Below are positions 46,481-58,544 of a stretch of DNA of 64,000 nucleotides, piece by piece. The position numbers and the translations under genes were made by a program. The notes beneath the pieces were generated by a model. It was not told the origin of the DNA and did no database searches. It was given only the letters and a program-made list of their open reading frames with translations. The stretch is taken from assembly GCA_028641055.1 (NCBI GenBank), contig CM054062.1, positions 173,495,642-173,559,641 on the forward strand, read 5' to 3'. The first letter of the stretch is position 1, and each line of letters opens with the position of its first letter. The stretch comes from Alopecurus myosuroides. Its lineage: Eukaryota; Streptophyta; Magnoliopsida; Poales; Poaceae.

Positions 46481-48637
46481 AAATGAATTTCTAAATTTGT
46501 TAAGCCTTATTTCCATTTGGTTCTATTGTTGTTATTTTGCTGTTTTCCTCATCCATGCATCATGCTAATTCACTTACACAAGTTGATTAGTTGTAAAACA
46601 ATTAATTCAACCATAATTCATGGGCTTTCCATATGCAATCCAATTGCATATGGGTCCATTTAATCCTGTTTCTATCTTGTCAACTAGTTTATTTTGATGC
46701 AACCATTAACTTGACATGCATCATCTTTGATTGTGCACAATGCCATGATAATGATTGTTTATCTTTCTGCCTTGTTTGTTTGCTTCTTCTCGGATATACG
46801 ACGACGTTGAGACCGACGATTCTTTCGACATCCCTTCTAAGGATTTAGCTCGGTACCAGGCTACTGGGTTTTGCAGGCAAGTTATCACTCACATGAACCA
46901 CTGTGTTCCTTTCAACATTGGTTACCGATACTTTCCGTTGTTCTTTTCTGCTAGCCTTAGTAGTAGTTATTCTGTTACGAACCTATCACATGAATCCCTT
47001 AACCCTGATATTGCCTCATCTCCCTTCCTACAACCCATTGTTTGAGCCAGTGTCTTACTAGCATGCTTAGGTTGCTTTTGCTCGAGTCTGTTACCCGTTA
47101 CTTACTGTTACTACTTCTTTTACGTTGTGGGGGCTCGATGTTTAATCAATCAATCATGCTAATGTTGCTATTAATAATAAATTTGATGATAAGGCACCGG
47201 CAGGAGGCCCATGAGAGGTTTTGAAGCCTGCTAGTGTCGACCCTAATAGGAAAAGGGTCTTGTCTACTGATCCATGATGAGCGCACTACCCGCATTTGGG
47301 AAGCGAGTATGGGCGCCCCCCTCAACTTGACCTGATTCGCATCTCGTCCAAATCGCCTCATTTAGTTCGTGTTTTCCATTTGCCGCATGCATGTTTTTGC
47401 GAGCCCAGGCCAGGGTGGAACTTTTGTAGTCGGCATATAGGGGGACACGTTCTTAGAGTGCTATGAGGGTCCATTTTCTTCTGGGCTCGATTAGCCGTGC
47501 GCCCAAGGTGCTTTGGGCTTGATGCGAGGAATGGTTGGTTGTGTTGAGTACCCCGCTTGGTGGGAGGCATCCCATCTGGCGGGATATTCATGAGTGTACG
47601 GCCAAATTGGTGCAACCCTGCAGGGATAATCTTCTCGAGAAGCCGTGTTTTCCGCGGTTATGGATTACTTGGTGAAAGTACTGGCTAACAAGTACTCAGG
47701 ACAACTTAAACATAATGATCAAACATGTTACACCCGATGATTAATAACTTGACTAGTAATAGGTTGATGACACAATAACTTGATTCACTTTAACACAACT
47801 ATGTGAGTTATCCTCGGATTGCTTCTTTGGATAAGGGGCGAGATCCAGGATGGGTTTGTTTGAAGTTATCTTTCAGTTGGTTACAATCCTCGATCTTATC
47901 TCCTTTCTGTTAACCGGAAGTGGTAGAATCTCTGTAGATGGTTAGCGCAGCCAGTTGCAGCATCTTTTATATCCCCTCTCTTCCATTGAACCCAAGGCAT
48001 CTGTGCTTGGTGTTGACGGGTTACACTTTGGTGAACTGTGAGTCTTGCTTGCCAGTACGTTTATGTACTGACCCCTTTGGGGCTGTGGTTTACGCAGACG
48101 ACGTTTCCGAGGATCTACATGGTGGCTACTACGTGGAGTATGACGAGACTGCTGACGAGTAGATAGCGGACCCGGGCAGGATCCGAGACTTCGTGGATGG
48201 GCTCCGTCTTTTTGTTTCCGGCCTCTTAGGCCTATTTGGTTCTTGTCTGTACTCAGACATGTTGAATGCTTCCGCTGTATTGTAACAATGTATTGTTGGG
48301 GCATGTGCCCTCTGAATGATTGTATTTGCTATCTCTGCTCTAATGAGAGCCATTTGCAACTTATTTCAATCTTTTGTGTCGTAGAGATCTGTTGTGATAT
48401 CACTTGTTAAACGCCGTTGACGTACCATGTGTGTATGGTTTGAAGTACGTCGACGGAAGTGCCTTTGATCTCTAGTGGATAGTTTACATCGACGATGGAA
48501 TAGCAGGGCTTGTGTTGTCGCGCATAAGCGCAGGCCTACCAGGAAGCTGGGACGTGGGAGCAGTTATGCCCCATAATCCAAGCATCTGCTATCCAGTTCG
48601 TACGGTGAGTATCCCCTAGAAATCAGGGTGCGACAAA

Positions 48638-48650
48638 TGGTATCAGAGCC
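48638..48650 (+). other. Primer binding site of element D
   Basis: TGGTATCAGAGCC, complementary to the 3' end of plant initiator tRNA-Met, two bases after the LTR end. Confidence 0.9.
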
Positions 48651-49105
48651 TGTCTGCCTGTAGGATCCCTTTTTACTGGACGCAGTTGAGTCTAGAAACT
48701 ATTTTGTAGCTATGTAGGAAAAATGAAACGTGAGAGTAGGAATTCTGTTCTTTTTCTTCTTTCCCCACCCACCCTCCCTTTTTCTGGTAAGGAAGTGCAA
48801 CGTTGTTTTCCCTTCTCATCTGAACTTTCAAGTTAGGATTTCACGTATTCTGGTTTCTCTAGGATGGTTATATCTATTAGACCATAGGAATGGAGGTGGT
48901 TGTGACATGATTTATCATGTTGCCTACTCACGATTGAGAACGGAGGCGTGTAAGCCCCGGAAGCAGATCCTCTATTCCTTAAGCAGTAGATATTTATCCT
49001 TTAGAAGCCCGGATGGGTTTTCCATAGTACCTCAGGAGTTTTGATCTCGTTTTCCCCGATGTTGATATTCTGTTCTTCTCAACATCCTTTTCGTCCGTTG
49101 AAATC
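48651..49105 (+). other. Element D leader, no gene seen
   Basis: Between primer site and protease remnant. Frames here are short and have no gag features, so gag has been lost. Confidence 0.6.
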
Positions 49106-49411
49106 TTGTTGTTGTTTTCCATTTCAGTTATTCTACCGGCGTCTAATCAAAGTTTCCCCGTTCATCTCGTAAACTCTTATCCAGTTAAAGTGTTATTTGA
49201 TACTGGAGCATCACATTCCTTTGTGTCAACAATCTTTTCCACAACATACAACCCAATTCTGGTTCCACTAAGCAATCAAAACTCCCCGGAATCTCAAATG
49301 TTGACTTCCAAGTTCAGTCATAGAAATCAAATTCTAATGGGAGGCCACATATTCCTCGTTACTCTCATGTTGATGATTCTGACATTGATATTATTCTTGG
49401 TGTTGCATTGA
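49106..49411 (+). pseudogene. Retropepsin-like protease fragment of element D
   Basis: A 101-codon frame contains VNSYPVKVLFDTGASHSFVS, with the DTG active-site triad of the RVP_2/gag-aspartyl protease family found in chromovirus Gypsy elements. Gag sequence before it and reverse transcriptase after it are missing, and the frame is short, so it is a relict. Confidence 0.75.
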
Positions 49412-49529
49412 TGTCAATAATTCTGTTCCACCATTCTAGCCAGATAATCTATTCTCCAAATGAATCAAATTCTATCCAGCTATACACCCTCAATGCAAAA
49501 CCTCTCCTTTTATTTGAAAATGTTCCGGT

Positions 49530-49620
49530 GGTTTGCAAATTCCCTGACGTCTATCCAAGGTGCACGATGTGTTTCACGTGTCACAAGAAGTTTCCGGACC
49601 TTTTCCTTTCTCAGTAGGAA
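49530..49620 (+). pseudogene. Integrase-tail remnant of element D
   Basis: In the frame giving HDVFHVSQEVSG near 49562-49600, the sequence matches the integrase C-terminal hallmark (…VHNVFHVSQL…) of Tekay/Del-type Gypsy elements. It abuts the polypurine tract, so pol has been deleted between the protease and this point. Confidence 0.6.
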
Positions 49621-50752
49621 TCTCGGGGCGCGATTCCTTCAAGGGGGGGCGTTTTGTAACATCCCAAGTCTGAAAAATAGCCTTTAGAATGTTTGCTCTC
49701 TGTTATTTTATGTTTTGCATCATGGCATCATGTTGATTGCATTTGTTTTGTTTATTTTCCAATTGTTTTCCCCTGTTTTCATTTGTTTTCCTTTGTTTTC
49801 TATTTGAATTTCAACTCAAATTTCAAACCTTTTGTTTCATCCTTGTGATGTTACAATTTCTAAAATGATATTTCCAAATAAAACAATTATTTGTTTCCAT
49901 TAAAGTATGATTCCAAACTATTGTTTTATTTCTATAAAAATGCATCCAATAATCAAACCCTTTTCAAATTCAATTTGCTTTCCATTTGAAATTCCAAACC
50001 AACATCCAAATAGTTGTTTCCAATTATCCCATAATGTTCAACTAATAAAATGGTGCTTTTATTTCAATCAATTAATCCAATCAAATAATTCCTAAATCAT
50101 TTTCCAATTCAAACCAATTCTCAAAATCAGTACCTCTTTTTAATCCATGAATCTCAACACACATTTGTACGCTTTAAATCAATTTCAAAACTTAGGGGTA
50201 ACCCTATTGAAAAATACTTTGTTTTCTAAAATTAACTAATATTGCAAATTTCAATCAATTTGGTTTAAATTTCAAACAGCAATCAAATCTTTAAAATTTT
50301 GAAAATAAAAGTTACCAACTGGTTGTTTTTGGCCTAAGGAACTCCTCCAAATTTTTTCCAAAATTTTCATTAATTTAAACCTATCATTTTCTTCCTAAAG
50401 CTAGGGCTACAAAAAAAAACAGTAAAACAAAAATAAAAATAACAAAAGGGGAGAGAGAGCACATCAGCCCACCCCATCTATTTCTTTCCCCAAGCCCATT
50501 TTCCCTTTTCACTTAAGCCCACCTAATTTTTTTTCCCACCTGGCCCAGTACCCCTGTCGTTGTCTTCTTCCTCGCGTGAGGTCATCCTGCTGTACGACAG
50601 CAGCACAGCCAACCGATCCCCCCTCCCCCTCTAGGATGCTTGCCGTACTACCTCCTCTCCCTCCATAAAGCTCCACCTCTCCCCCACTCCTAGCCCTAAC
50701 CCTAGACCCCATCCTCCCAGCCGCCATCTTTCCCTCCCTCTCTCTCTGAACC

Positions 50753-51287
50753 AAGGAAAAAAATAGCGTGCTATGAGAAATAGCGGCACCCTCCTGCAGA
50801 TGCTATGAACGCTTTATCGTGATAATAGCGTGCTATATCAAAATAGCGTTTTGAAAAAACTATCAAATATATTTAAAAAATTGAAGGATTTGAACAAGAA
50901 TAAATGATATAGTCAAAAAATGTGCGAATAATAGATGTATAGCCACATAAAAAATTGTTCTCTTGTCGGTTAGATCCTAACATCAACATCCTACGGGGAA
51001 ATAACACATTATATATTACTCATTCAGAATTATAAACCTAGCGATGTCATCTTCACGATTGTTTTTCATCGCCACGAAAAACATGAAGCAACTTTTTCTT
51101 CTTCCTAAGGTGGAAAAAAATATTAACACGCTATAACCGCTATAGCGTTACGCCGTTTTAGCATGATATAGCATGCTATTTCGTGAATAGCGCAATAGCA
51201 CGCAAGAATGTTAAAATTTAGCGTGGACCCTCCAAATATGCTATATCGTGCTATTAGCGCCGAAATAGCGCGCTATTTTTTTCCATG
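50753..51287. mobile_element. 535-bp Mutator-like MITE
   Basis: Present in the 3' LTR of D but absent from the 5' LTR (44940). A perfect 9-base duplication CTCTGAACC flanks it (50744-50752, 51288-51296), the size made by Mutator-like transposases. The ends are inverted: GGAAAAAAATAGCGTGCTAT on the left against GGAAAAAAATAGCGCGCTAT as complement of the right. The interior is non-coding and holds several TAGCGTGCTAT-like palindromes. Mobilised in trans. Confidence 0.85.
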
Positions 51288-51826
51288 CTCTGAACCCAAC
51301 ACCTCTGAACCTCACACCCCACTCGAGCAGCCCCTTTCCTCCGGCGAGCGCCGCCGCCTTGGTCACCGGCGGACCGTGCCGAGGCCGGGAATGGAACCGG
51401 GGAGGGTTCCTCTCCCTCGCCATGCCCTCGGTCGGCCCCGAGGAGTCCCGGAGCTCCGCCGCCGTCGCCTCCCGTCGCCACCATCGCCTCTGTCCGCCCT
51501 CTGCTCGACCTACTGCACCTGAACCTCGATCGCCTCCTCCTGGCTCAAGGTGAGCCCTTCCTCCGCCCGCCTCCTTCCCGCCTCACTCCCTCCTCTCTCC
51601 CTTGGCCGCGAGCGCACCCGAGCACACCCCACGGCCGGCGCCCTCTCCGGCGAGCCGTCTCTGCCGGCGATCCCTCATGTTTCTTTCAGATCGTGGTGCA
51701 GTAACGATTCAGTTACGTTCAGTTCAGTTAACATCCCGCAGCGAAACCTTATACTCCCCGAAGCCCTCTCCCTAGCACAAGCCGCATCTTACCCCACTGG
51801 TTCAAGTCTCACGCGCACAAGCCAGA

Positions 51827-51851
51827 GGGGGTGGGATCGAATCCCACCCCC
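51827..51851. other. Hairpin with tRNA B-box-like sequence, 3' LTR copy
   Basis: Identical to 45479-45503. Confidence 0.6.
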
Positions 51852-51987
51852 TGCATAATACCCCATCTTTTTTATTTCGATTCTCCAGATCCAAAACTTT
51901 CTGGTTTTCACACATAGGCCCCTGACACTTATATCTAGACCCCTGAAATATTTTTTCCTAAGTCCCTAGATGAATTAAAATGGCAGA

Positions 51988-52828
51988 TTTGCACCCAATC
52001 TTCTAAAATGCATAATAAATTCATCCCAATTCCAAATTCAACATTTTTAATATGTTTTCTGTACCAAATTAAATACTCTACCCAAATATAAATTTTGTTT
52101 ACTGTTTTGAATATTTTAAATTTGTGCAATATTTGAAAACTTGTCAAATTCACTTAAATTTGCAAAATTCATAACTTGCTCATAAAAATTCCAAATTTCA
52201 CAAACCAAATATGTTTTCCAATCAATTTTTCATGTACTTTCCAAATATAAATTTTGTTTGCTGTTTTGAATATTTTAAATTGCTGAAAACAACTGTTTCT
52301 TAATTATTGCATTTAAAATTGCCAAAATAATAACTTGCTCATTTTAAATCCAATTTCCACAAATGAAATATGTTTTCCATGCAAAATTAAACCACCTTTT
52401 CAAATATAAAATTTGTTTCATGTTTTGAATAATTAAAATTGGTTAAATGATTTAAACCTTGTTTAATTCATTTAAAATTGGTAATTTTATAACTTGATCA
52501 AAACAAATTCTTTTGGGACATATAAAATATGTTTTCAAACCATAAAAGCATAACCTTTTCAATTATGAACTTCCCTCAATGTTTTGAACAAATAAAAATT
52601 CAAATAAGTTCATGTTTGAATTAAATTCATTTAATTCTTGCTTAAACTTGTTTAATTCCTAAATAATTTATTTGAAATCCTTTTTCAACAAGTGAAACAT
52701 GTAATCCACCCAAAATCTTGTGTTCTTTTCAAATATAAACTTTGTTATCTATTTTGAACAATTAAAGGTGGTGAAAACAACAAATGCTTGTGTGACACCT
52801 TTAAGAAACCAAAATTCCATAACTTAAT
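51988..52828. repeat. Period-159 tandem repeat, 3' LTR copy
   Basis: Copy of the array at 45640-46480, almost identical because both LTRs were made in one insertion. Confidence 0.75.
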
Positions 52829-54988
52829 AAATGAATTTCTAAATTTGTTAAGCCTTATTTCCATTTGGTTCTATTGTTGTTATTTTGCTGTTTTCCTCAT
52901 CCATGCATCATGCTAATTCACTTACACAAGTTGATTAGTTGTAAAACAATTAATTCAACCATAATTCATGGGCTTTCCATATGCAATCCAATTGCATATG
53001 GGTCCATTTAATCCTGTTTCTATCTTGTCAACTAGTTTATTTTGATGCAACCATTAACTTGACATGCATCATCTTTGATTGTGCACAATGCCATGATAAT
53101 GATTGTTTATCTTTCTGCCTTGTTTGTTTGCTTCTTCTCGGATATACGACGACGTTGAGACCGACGATTCTTTCGACATCCCTTCTAAGGATTTAGCTCA
53201 GTACCAGGCTACTGGGTTTTGCAGGCAAGTTATCACTCACATGAACCACTGTGTTCCTTTCAACATTGGTTACCGATACTTTCCGTTGTTCTTTTCTGGT
53301 AGCCTTAGTAGTAGTTATTCTGTTACGAACCTATCACATGAATCCCTTAACCCTGATATTGCCTCATCTCCCTTCCTACAACCCATTGTTTGAGCCAGTG
53401 TCTTACTAGCATGCTTAGGTTGCTTTTGCTCGAGTCTGTTACCCGTTACTTACTGTTACTACTTCTTTTATGTTGTGGGGGCTCGATGTTTAATCAATCA
53501 ATCATGCTAATGTTGCTATTAATAATAAATTTGATGATAAGGCACCGGCAGGAGGCCCATGAGAGGTTTTGAAGCCTGCTAGTGTCGACCCTAATAGGAA
53601 AAGGGTCTTGTCTACTGATCCATGATGAGCGCACTACCCGCATTTGGGAAGCGAGTATGGGCGCCCCCCTCAACTTGACCTGATTCGCATCTCGTCCAAA
53701 TCGCCTCATTTAGTTCGTGTTTTCCATTTGCCGCATGCATGTTTTTGCGAGCCCAGGCCAGGGTGGAACTTTTGTAGTCGGCATATAGGGGGACACGTTC
53801 TTAGAGTGCTATGAGGGTCCATTTTCTTCTGGGCTCGATTAGCCGTGCGCCCAAGGTGCTTTGGGCTTGATGCGAGGAATGGTTGGTTGTGTTGAGTACC
53901 CCGCTTGGTGGGAGGCATCCCATCTGGCGGGATATTCATGAGTGTACGGCCAAATTGGTGCAACCCTGCAGGGATAATCTTCTCGAGAAGCCGTGTTTTC
54001 CGCGGTTATGGATTACTTGGTGAAAGTACTGGCTAACAAGTACTCAGGACAACTTAAACATAATGATCAAACATGTTACACCCGATGATTAATAACTTGA
54101 CTAGTAATAGGTTGATGACACAATAACTTGATTCACTTTAACACAACTGTGTGAGTTATCCTCAGATTGCTTCTTTGGATAAGGGGCGAGATCCAGGATG
54201 GGTTTGTTTGAAGTTATCTTTCAGTTGGTTACAATCCTCGATCTTATCTCCTTTCTGTTAGCCGGAAGTGGTAGAATCTCTGTAGATGGTTAGCGCAGCC
54301 AGTTGCAGCATCTTTTATATCCCCTCTCTTCCGTTGAACCCAAGGCATCTGTGCTTGGTGTTGACGGGTTACACTTTGGTGAACTGTGAGTCTTGCTTGC
54401 CAGTACGTTTATGTACTGACCCCTTTGGGGCTGTGGTTTACGCAGACGACGTTTCCGAGGATCTACATGGTGGCTACTACGTGGAGTATGACGAGACTGC
54501 TGACGAGTAGATAGCGGACCCGGGCAGGATCCGAGACTTCGTGGATGGGCTCCGTCTTTTCGTTTCCGGCCTCTTAGGCCTATTTGGTTCTTGTCTGTAC
54601 TCAGACATGTTGAATGCTTCCGCTGTATTGTAACGATGTATTGTTGGGGCATGTGCCCTCTAAATGATTGTATTTGCTATCTCTGCTCTAATGAGAGTCA
54701 TTTGCAACTTATTTCAATCTTTTGTGTCGTAGAGATCTGTTGTGATATCACTTGTTAAACGCCGTTGACGTACCATGTGTGTATGGTTTGAAGTACGTCG
54801 ACGGAAGTGCCTTTGATCTCTAGTGGATAGTTTACATCGACGATGGAATAGCAGGGCTTGTGTTGTCGCGCATAAGCGCAGGCCTACCAGGAAGCTGGGA
54901 CGTGGGAGCAGTTATGCCCCATAATCCAAGCATCTGCTATCCAGTTCGTACGGTGAGTATCCCCTAGAAATCAGGGTGCGACACAGCT

Positions 54989-55120
54989 TTCGTCGTTTCT
55001 ATTTGGGCTACTCCCGGTGCCTTTATATATTAGGCCAGGTTATACGTGTCCGACTCAAACACCTAACCTTCCGTTTAATTACAAGTCCTAGCGTAGCCCT
55101 ACTCGACATATATTCCAACA
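54989..55120 (-). repeat. Element E 3' LTR, second part
   Basis: Resumes the LTR after element D and ends ATTCCAACA at 55120. Confidence 0.88.
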
Positions 55121-56954
55121 AACTCCACCTTGGCGAATATGCCCTTCGCCATCTTGAAGCCGTCGTGCCGAATCTTTGTATACCTGGACTTGAACCATTA
55201 ACCATGAGCTCCGTTGCTACTCAATTGACTCCATATGACCCCACCTGCAACCGTAGTCTCTTCCTTGTTTCACCACAGTCAATGCTCCCACAAAAATTAA
55301 GTTCTTCCCACTATTGTCTTGTGCTCCCAAATCTCCGGAGTATCCGTCCACCGCCATCACACAACGATCATAAAGTCACCACATCGACAACGCCGTTGCA
55401 TCGTCACTTTGGTAGCCTCGTCATTGATCTATGTGAAAGTGAACAACTCACATATTAGGTATCACAAATAAGAGTTACCTGAACTCATCATTCTCGCTAT
55501 TGTTGACTGCATCTCTGAAACCTTGAAGAAATTTCGCCGTTGCCTTAAGTCATCTCCAGTCAAATTCACAACTGTCTCATCACCGTTTGCGCAGATTCTC
55601 CATGGCCGACTCATGTCCATCACTTGATGTCAATACCGATAGACCCAGTCACCAACTCGAACCTGGTACTCGCCAACACTGCTTTAGAACCCCTGCACAC
55701 ATGTCAAACCTCATGTCCGACCGTCCGTGCCCTGGTCCATCGCCGTGTCCCGTTCTTACCACACACCTCGCCGCTATTACCGCGTCGAGCATCCGCAATC
55801 TTGGCCAAGATATCAAGGGTCGCTAACCCACACCATCTCAGGCCCCACTGCAGATACCACCAGTCATACCTGACCCGTGCCGAGTTTCACGTATCTCTCG
55901 AACCCTGACGTCCAGTCCGACCAACGTGCTTCTCGCCTTCCCGCTGACTAAGCTCCGACTCTCCGTATACTTATGACGTAGCCCCTCCATCAGCCGAGTG
56001 GAATCGTCAGACTCCAGCTCCACCTTCAACATGACTCCATGGTAGATGATCAGTCCACCCCGCGCCACGTCGAAGTGCGCATAACCATGCGCCGCGTGTT
56101 GCCACGCCACATAATCCGGACACCATCAGCCGTCACGCTCCTACGTCGTCATCGCCGATCTTCACCGTCTTCTGCCCCATCAGACTGTCCAGTCCAACCC
56201 AGCCGAGCGTATCCGACTTCGACCATGCTCCACCTTGCGACTAGTACACACACCAAATTGCCGTGCACCGTCCGACGCCTTGCATATGCATGATCCTCCA
56301 TGTGCGTCTCCAATCCGCTGTCATCTGGATGAACAATGAACACACAAAACAAAGAGCAACACAAAAATAAAAATACCCTTGGCAGCCTTCGTGTGTCCAA
56401 ACGAAAAACAAACCAATTGTTTGTAGTCCCATACCCACACGTGGCTTCTCCTTTGCATTTTTTTTTCTTTTTGCTCTCAACTCATGTATGCACACCCAAT
56501 CAATCCATCCATAGCAAGCTGATTCACCGATGCACATCTCCTTTTTTTTTACGAACAAATCTCTAGAATGCAAACTTGCAAAGCTTCCGATCGATCTGCC
56601 GGCCGGCTCGTGCCCAACCCCTGACTTGCCATCACGTGAGCATGCTGCCCACGGGCGCTTCCTGCGTGCCTCATGCACCTGGAAGTTGGTCGCTGCTTGC
56701 CGCTGGGCCTCTCGCCTGCTACGACGCCTGGGAGATCGGATCAATCCACTCCACGAATTTTCCTCTGTTTATGATTGCCACCACGAAACAAACTGCCATC
56801 CGATTAATCTGCTCCCGTCGCCAGCGTCTATCGTCTCACCCGTACGGATCCGAGACAACCCTCGCCAGTTACTTGCACGATTTATCCGGCGAATCTTCCG
56901 CTTCCTCCCTCTAGATCAACTTTCGCCGCCTGCGAACCTTGCTCTGATACCACT
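55121..56954 (-). other. Internal region of element E, no pol
   Basis: 1834 bases with primer site at 56941-56954 and polypurine tract at 55121-55131. Frames up to 167 codons exist on both strands (for example 56241-56744 minus, 55624-55908 plus), but none shows gag, protease, integrase or reverse transcriptase motifs. It fits a LARD/TRIM-like non-autonomous element dependent on an autonomous Copia relative. Confidence 0.7.
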
Positions 56955-57435
56955 TGTTACAAATCGTAGACGCACAATCGATCTACCGAGGACCAAGCAA
57001 TCACAGCACGATAACGACACCGAGATTTGTTAACGCAGTTCGGCGAACTCGCCTACATCTGCGGGGCATGACTACGGGCGCACCTCCCCATTGATACCGC
57101 TGCACCGGCCGCCTTGGTCGCCGGCACAAGCCGCCGGCTCCCCTTGCGCGCCTGCTGCTATCAAGTCGTCATCGACGACAAGCCCGCCGAGGCAATACAG
57201 ACGCACCAGATCTCAACGCCACGCTGGTCCGGTCGCCCCTGCCACGGGCGCCGGACCGTCCCCTCGTGATCTTGTGTCTAGCCTACCAGCTTTCGTCGTG
57301 TCTATTTGGGCTACTCCCGGTGCCTTTATATATTAGGCCAGGTTACACGTGTCCGACTCAAACACCTAACCTTCCGTTTAATTACAAGTCCTAGCGTAGC
57401 CCTACTCGTACACATATTCGACATATATTCCAACA
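56955..57435 (-). repeat. Element E 5' LTR
   Basis: 481 bases, complete, followed by target duplication TGACC. Confidence 0.88.
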
Positions 57436-57440
57436 TGACC

Positions 57441-57545
57441 CGGTGTGATCTCACGCGACGAACTTGGCGAGGCACCACCACCGACATGAACTGGTGTGAT
57501 CGCGCGTGACAAAGTCGGCGAGGGAGAAGCACGACCTAAGGGTCC
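57441..57545. repeat. 51-bp imperfect tandem repeat, right of element E
   Basis: With 43493-43513 joined, the first unit reads GGCACCACCACTGGCG...ACTTGGCGA. The second is GGCACCACCACCGACATGAA...GTCGGCGA, also 51 bases. Such short subterminal repeats are typical of CACTA transposons, which suits the exons next to it. Confidence 0.55.
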
Positions 57546-57629
57546 AGTTCCGGTGCATCTCGCTCCCTACACGATTGAGCAAAGGTTAGCAACTTGGAAG
57601 GTAGAGGAAAGCAGTAACCACTGTTTTGC

Positions 57630-58440
57630 CAAATAACTTACCGGAGTCACTGAGTTGTACGTGCGAGCGAATTCATCCCTCAATGGGCACATAGGCAGCA
57701 GCCCCGGCCTAGGTGGCCGTTCTGGTAGCAGATCCCGCTCTCCAGTGGCAAAAAACCTGTGGTGAGCCTGCAATATAGTTTAGATGCCACACGCTGTTGC
57801 ACAAATAAAGGTTCAAATTAGGGGAAATAAGACTTGTCATCTTTGAAAAAAATAAAGGTTTAGACTTACAACATCGCGCAACTCTTCCAACTCGCCATAG
57901 GCCTCACTCCTCTGCAGCCACACGTGATACGCCGCCGCATAGTCCGCATAACAGGCATTGTAGGCCGTCTCGAAATCAGGCTACAATTTAAAAAATAATG
58001 AATCTCGTTAATTTAGCCACTTAGGAACGAATATCGAAAAGAGGATGAAATTAAGAAAAATTACATTGTAGCGAGCTCGGGAAGGCCGTCGAGGAGGCGG
58101 GATAGAAGGGCCACCGGCAGTGAGGGCAGTCTTGATACGCGTGAGGCTCAAAAAAGGAGTACGCGGGGACACCGAGTCGAGAGAGCGCAAACGTCCATGC
58201 TGCGTACCGTGCCCCAACACGACCAACGCTCTCTCTCCGATCTCCTCCTGAATAGGGTTATCCACCTCCGGATTACAATCCTTGAACGCCGAGCAGTAGT
58301 TATCTATGTCCTCTTTGGCACTGCCTAAGTACTCGGGAAACGGGGGCTTAGGGTTGGATAGATCGGGCCTCTTCATCTTTATGTTTTCCCATACAGCCAT
58401 GTCCGTAACAGGTCCTCGGGTATCGGCCTCCTGCTTCGCT
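57630..58440 (-). pseudogene. Three exons of a probable CACTA (En/Spm) second gene
   Basis: Minus-strand exons with consensus splice sites. About 58064-58438 encodes PPFPEYLGSAKEDIDNY, HGTQHGRLRSLDSV and PSIPPPRRPSRARYN. About 57868-57978 encodes PDFETAYNACYADYAAAY and SEAYGELEELRDV before GTAAGT. About 57632-57774 encodes HHRFFATGERDLLPERPPRP before GTAAGT. The G-x-x-HGR motif followed by Thr/Ser-rich and Pro/Arg-rich sequence and a coiled tail recalls plant Transposase_24 (Ptta/En/Spm) proteins. CACTA termini are not visible. A host gene fragment is the alternative. Confidence 0.5.
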
Positions 58441-58544
58441 AAAGAAATGTTATGTATATCAAGTAGGACATGAGGAAAATAAATGCAGATTCTTCTTCTC
58501 CACCGATCCGATCCAATTTCTTCCCCAACTCTCATGCCGTCCAA

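Larger units (their letters stand above)
43851..48635 (+). repeat. Element D 5' LTR
   Basis: Layout: AT-rich 5' part, a GC-rich core at 44700-45340 with pyrimidine tracts and CCCTAACCCTAGA, a tRNA-T-arm-like hairpin at 45479-45503, a tandem array of period 159 (45640-46480), then a mixed region to 48635. The GC-rich core has chance frames ending in CAAGGTGAGC, a splice-donor-like site. Confidence 0.93.
43851..54983 (+). mobile_element. Element D: Gypsy retrotransposon with giant LTRs and a 1-kb core
   Basis: 5' LTR 43851-48635 (4785 bases) and 3' LTR 49655-54983 (5329 bases, of which 535 are a nested MITE and 9 its target duplication). Termini TGTAACATCCC and GTGCGACA; TSD CAGCT (43846-43850, 54984-54988). 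Initiator-Met primer site TGGTATCAGAGCC at 48638-48650; polypurine tract AAGGGGGGG near 49641. The core keeps only protease and integrase-tail fragments. I count about 14 LTR differences, mostly transitions, over about 4.8 kb, so the insertion is very young (order 0.1 Myr). Confidence 0.93.
49655..54983 (+). repeat. Element D 3' LTR with nested MITE
   Basis: Colinear with 43851-48635 apart from the 544-base MITE plus target duplication. Ends GTGCGACA at 54983, followed by CAGCT. Confidence 0.93.
43514..57435 (-). mobile_element. Element E: non-autonomous Copia-like LTR retrotransposon, split by element D
   Basis: LTRs run TGTTACAAATCG to ATTCCAACA on the plus strand, hence TGTTGGAATATA to TTGTAACA in element orientation, a Copia-type terminus. 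TSD TGACC is exact (43509-43513, 57436-57440). The left LTR is 43514-43850 plus 54989-55120; the right LTR is 56955-57435. The initiator-Met primer site (AGTGGTATCAGAGC, minus strand) is at 56941-56954, and a purine tract (AAGGTGGAGTT, minus strand) abuts the left LTR at 55121-55131. The 1.8-kb internal region has no pol. I count about six LTR substitutions in about 465 bases (about 0.5 Myr). Confidence 0.88.

Noticed and set aside
56241..57033. Overlapping 167-codon frames on both strands in element E
   Set aside because: No similarity to gag or pol motifs and mutually overlapping. Treated as non-coding filler of a pol-less element.
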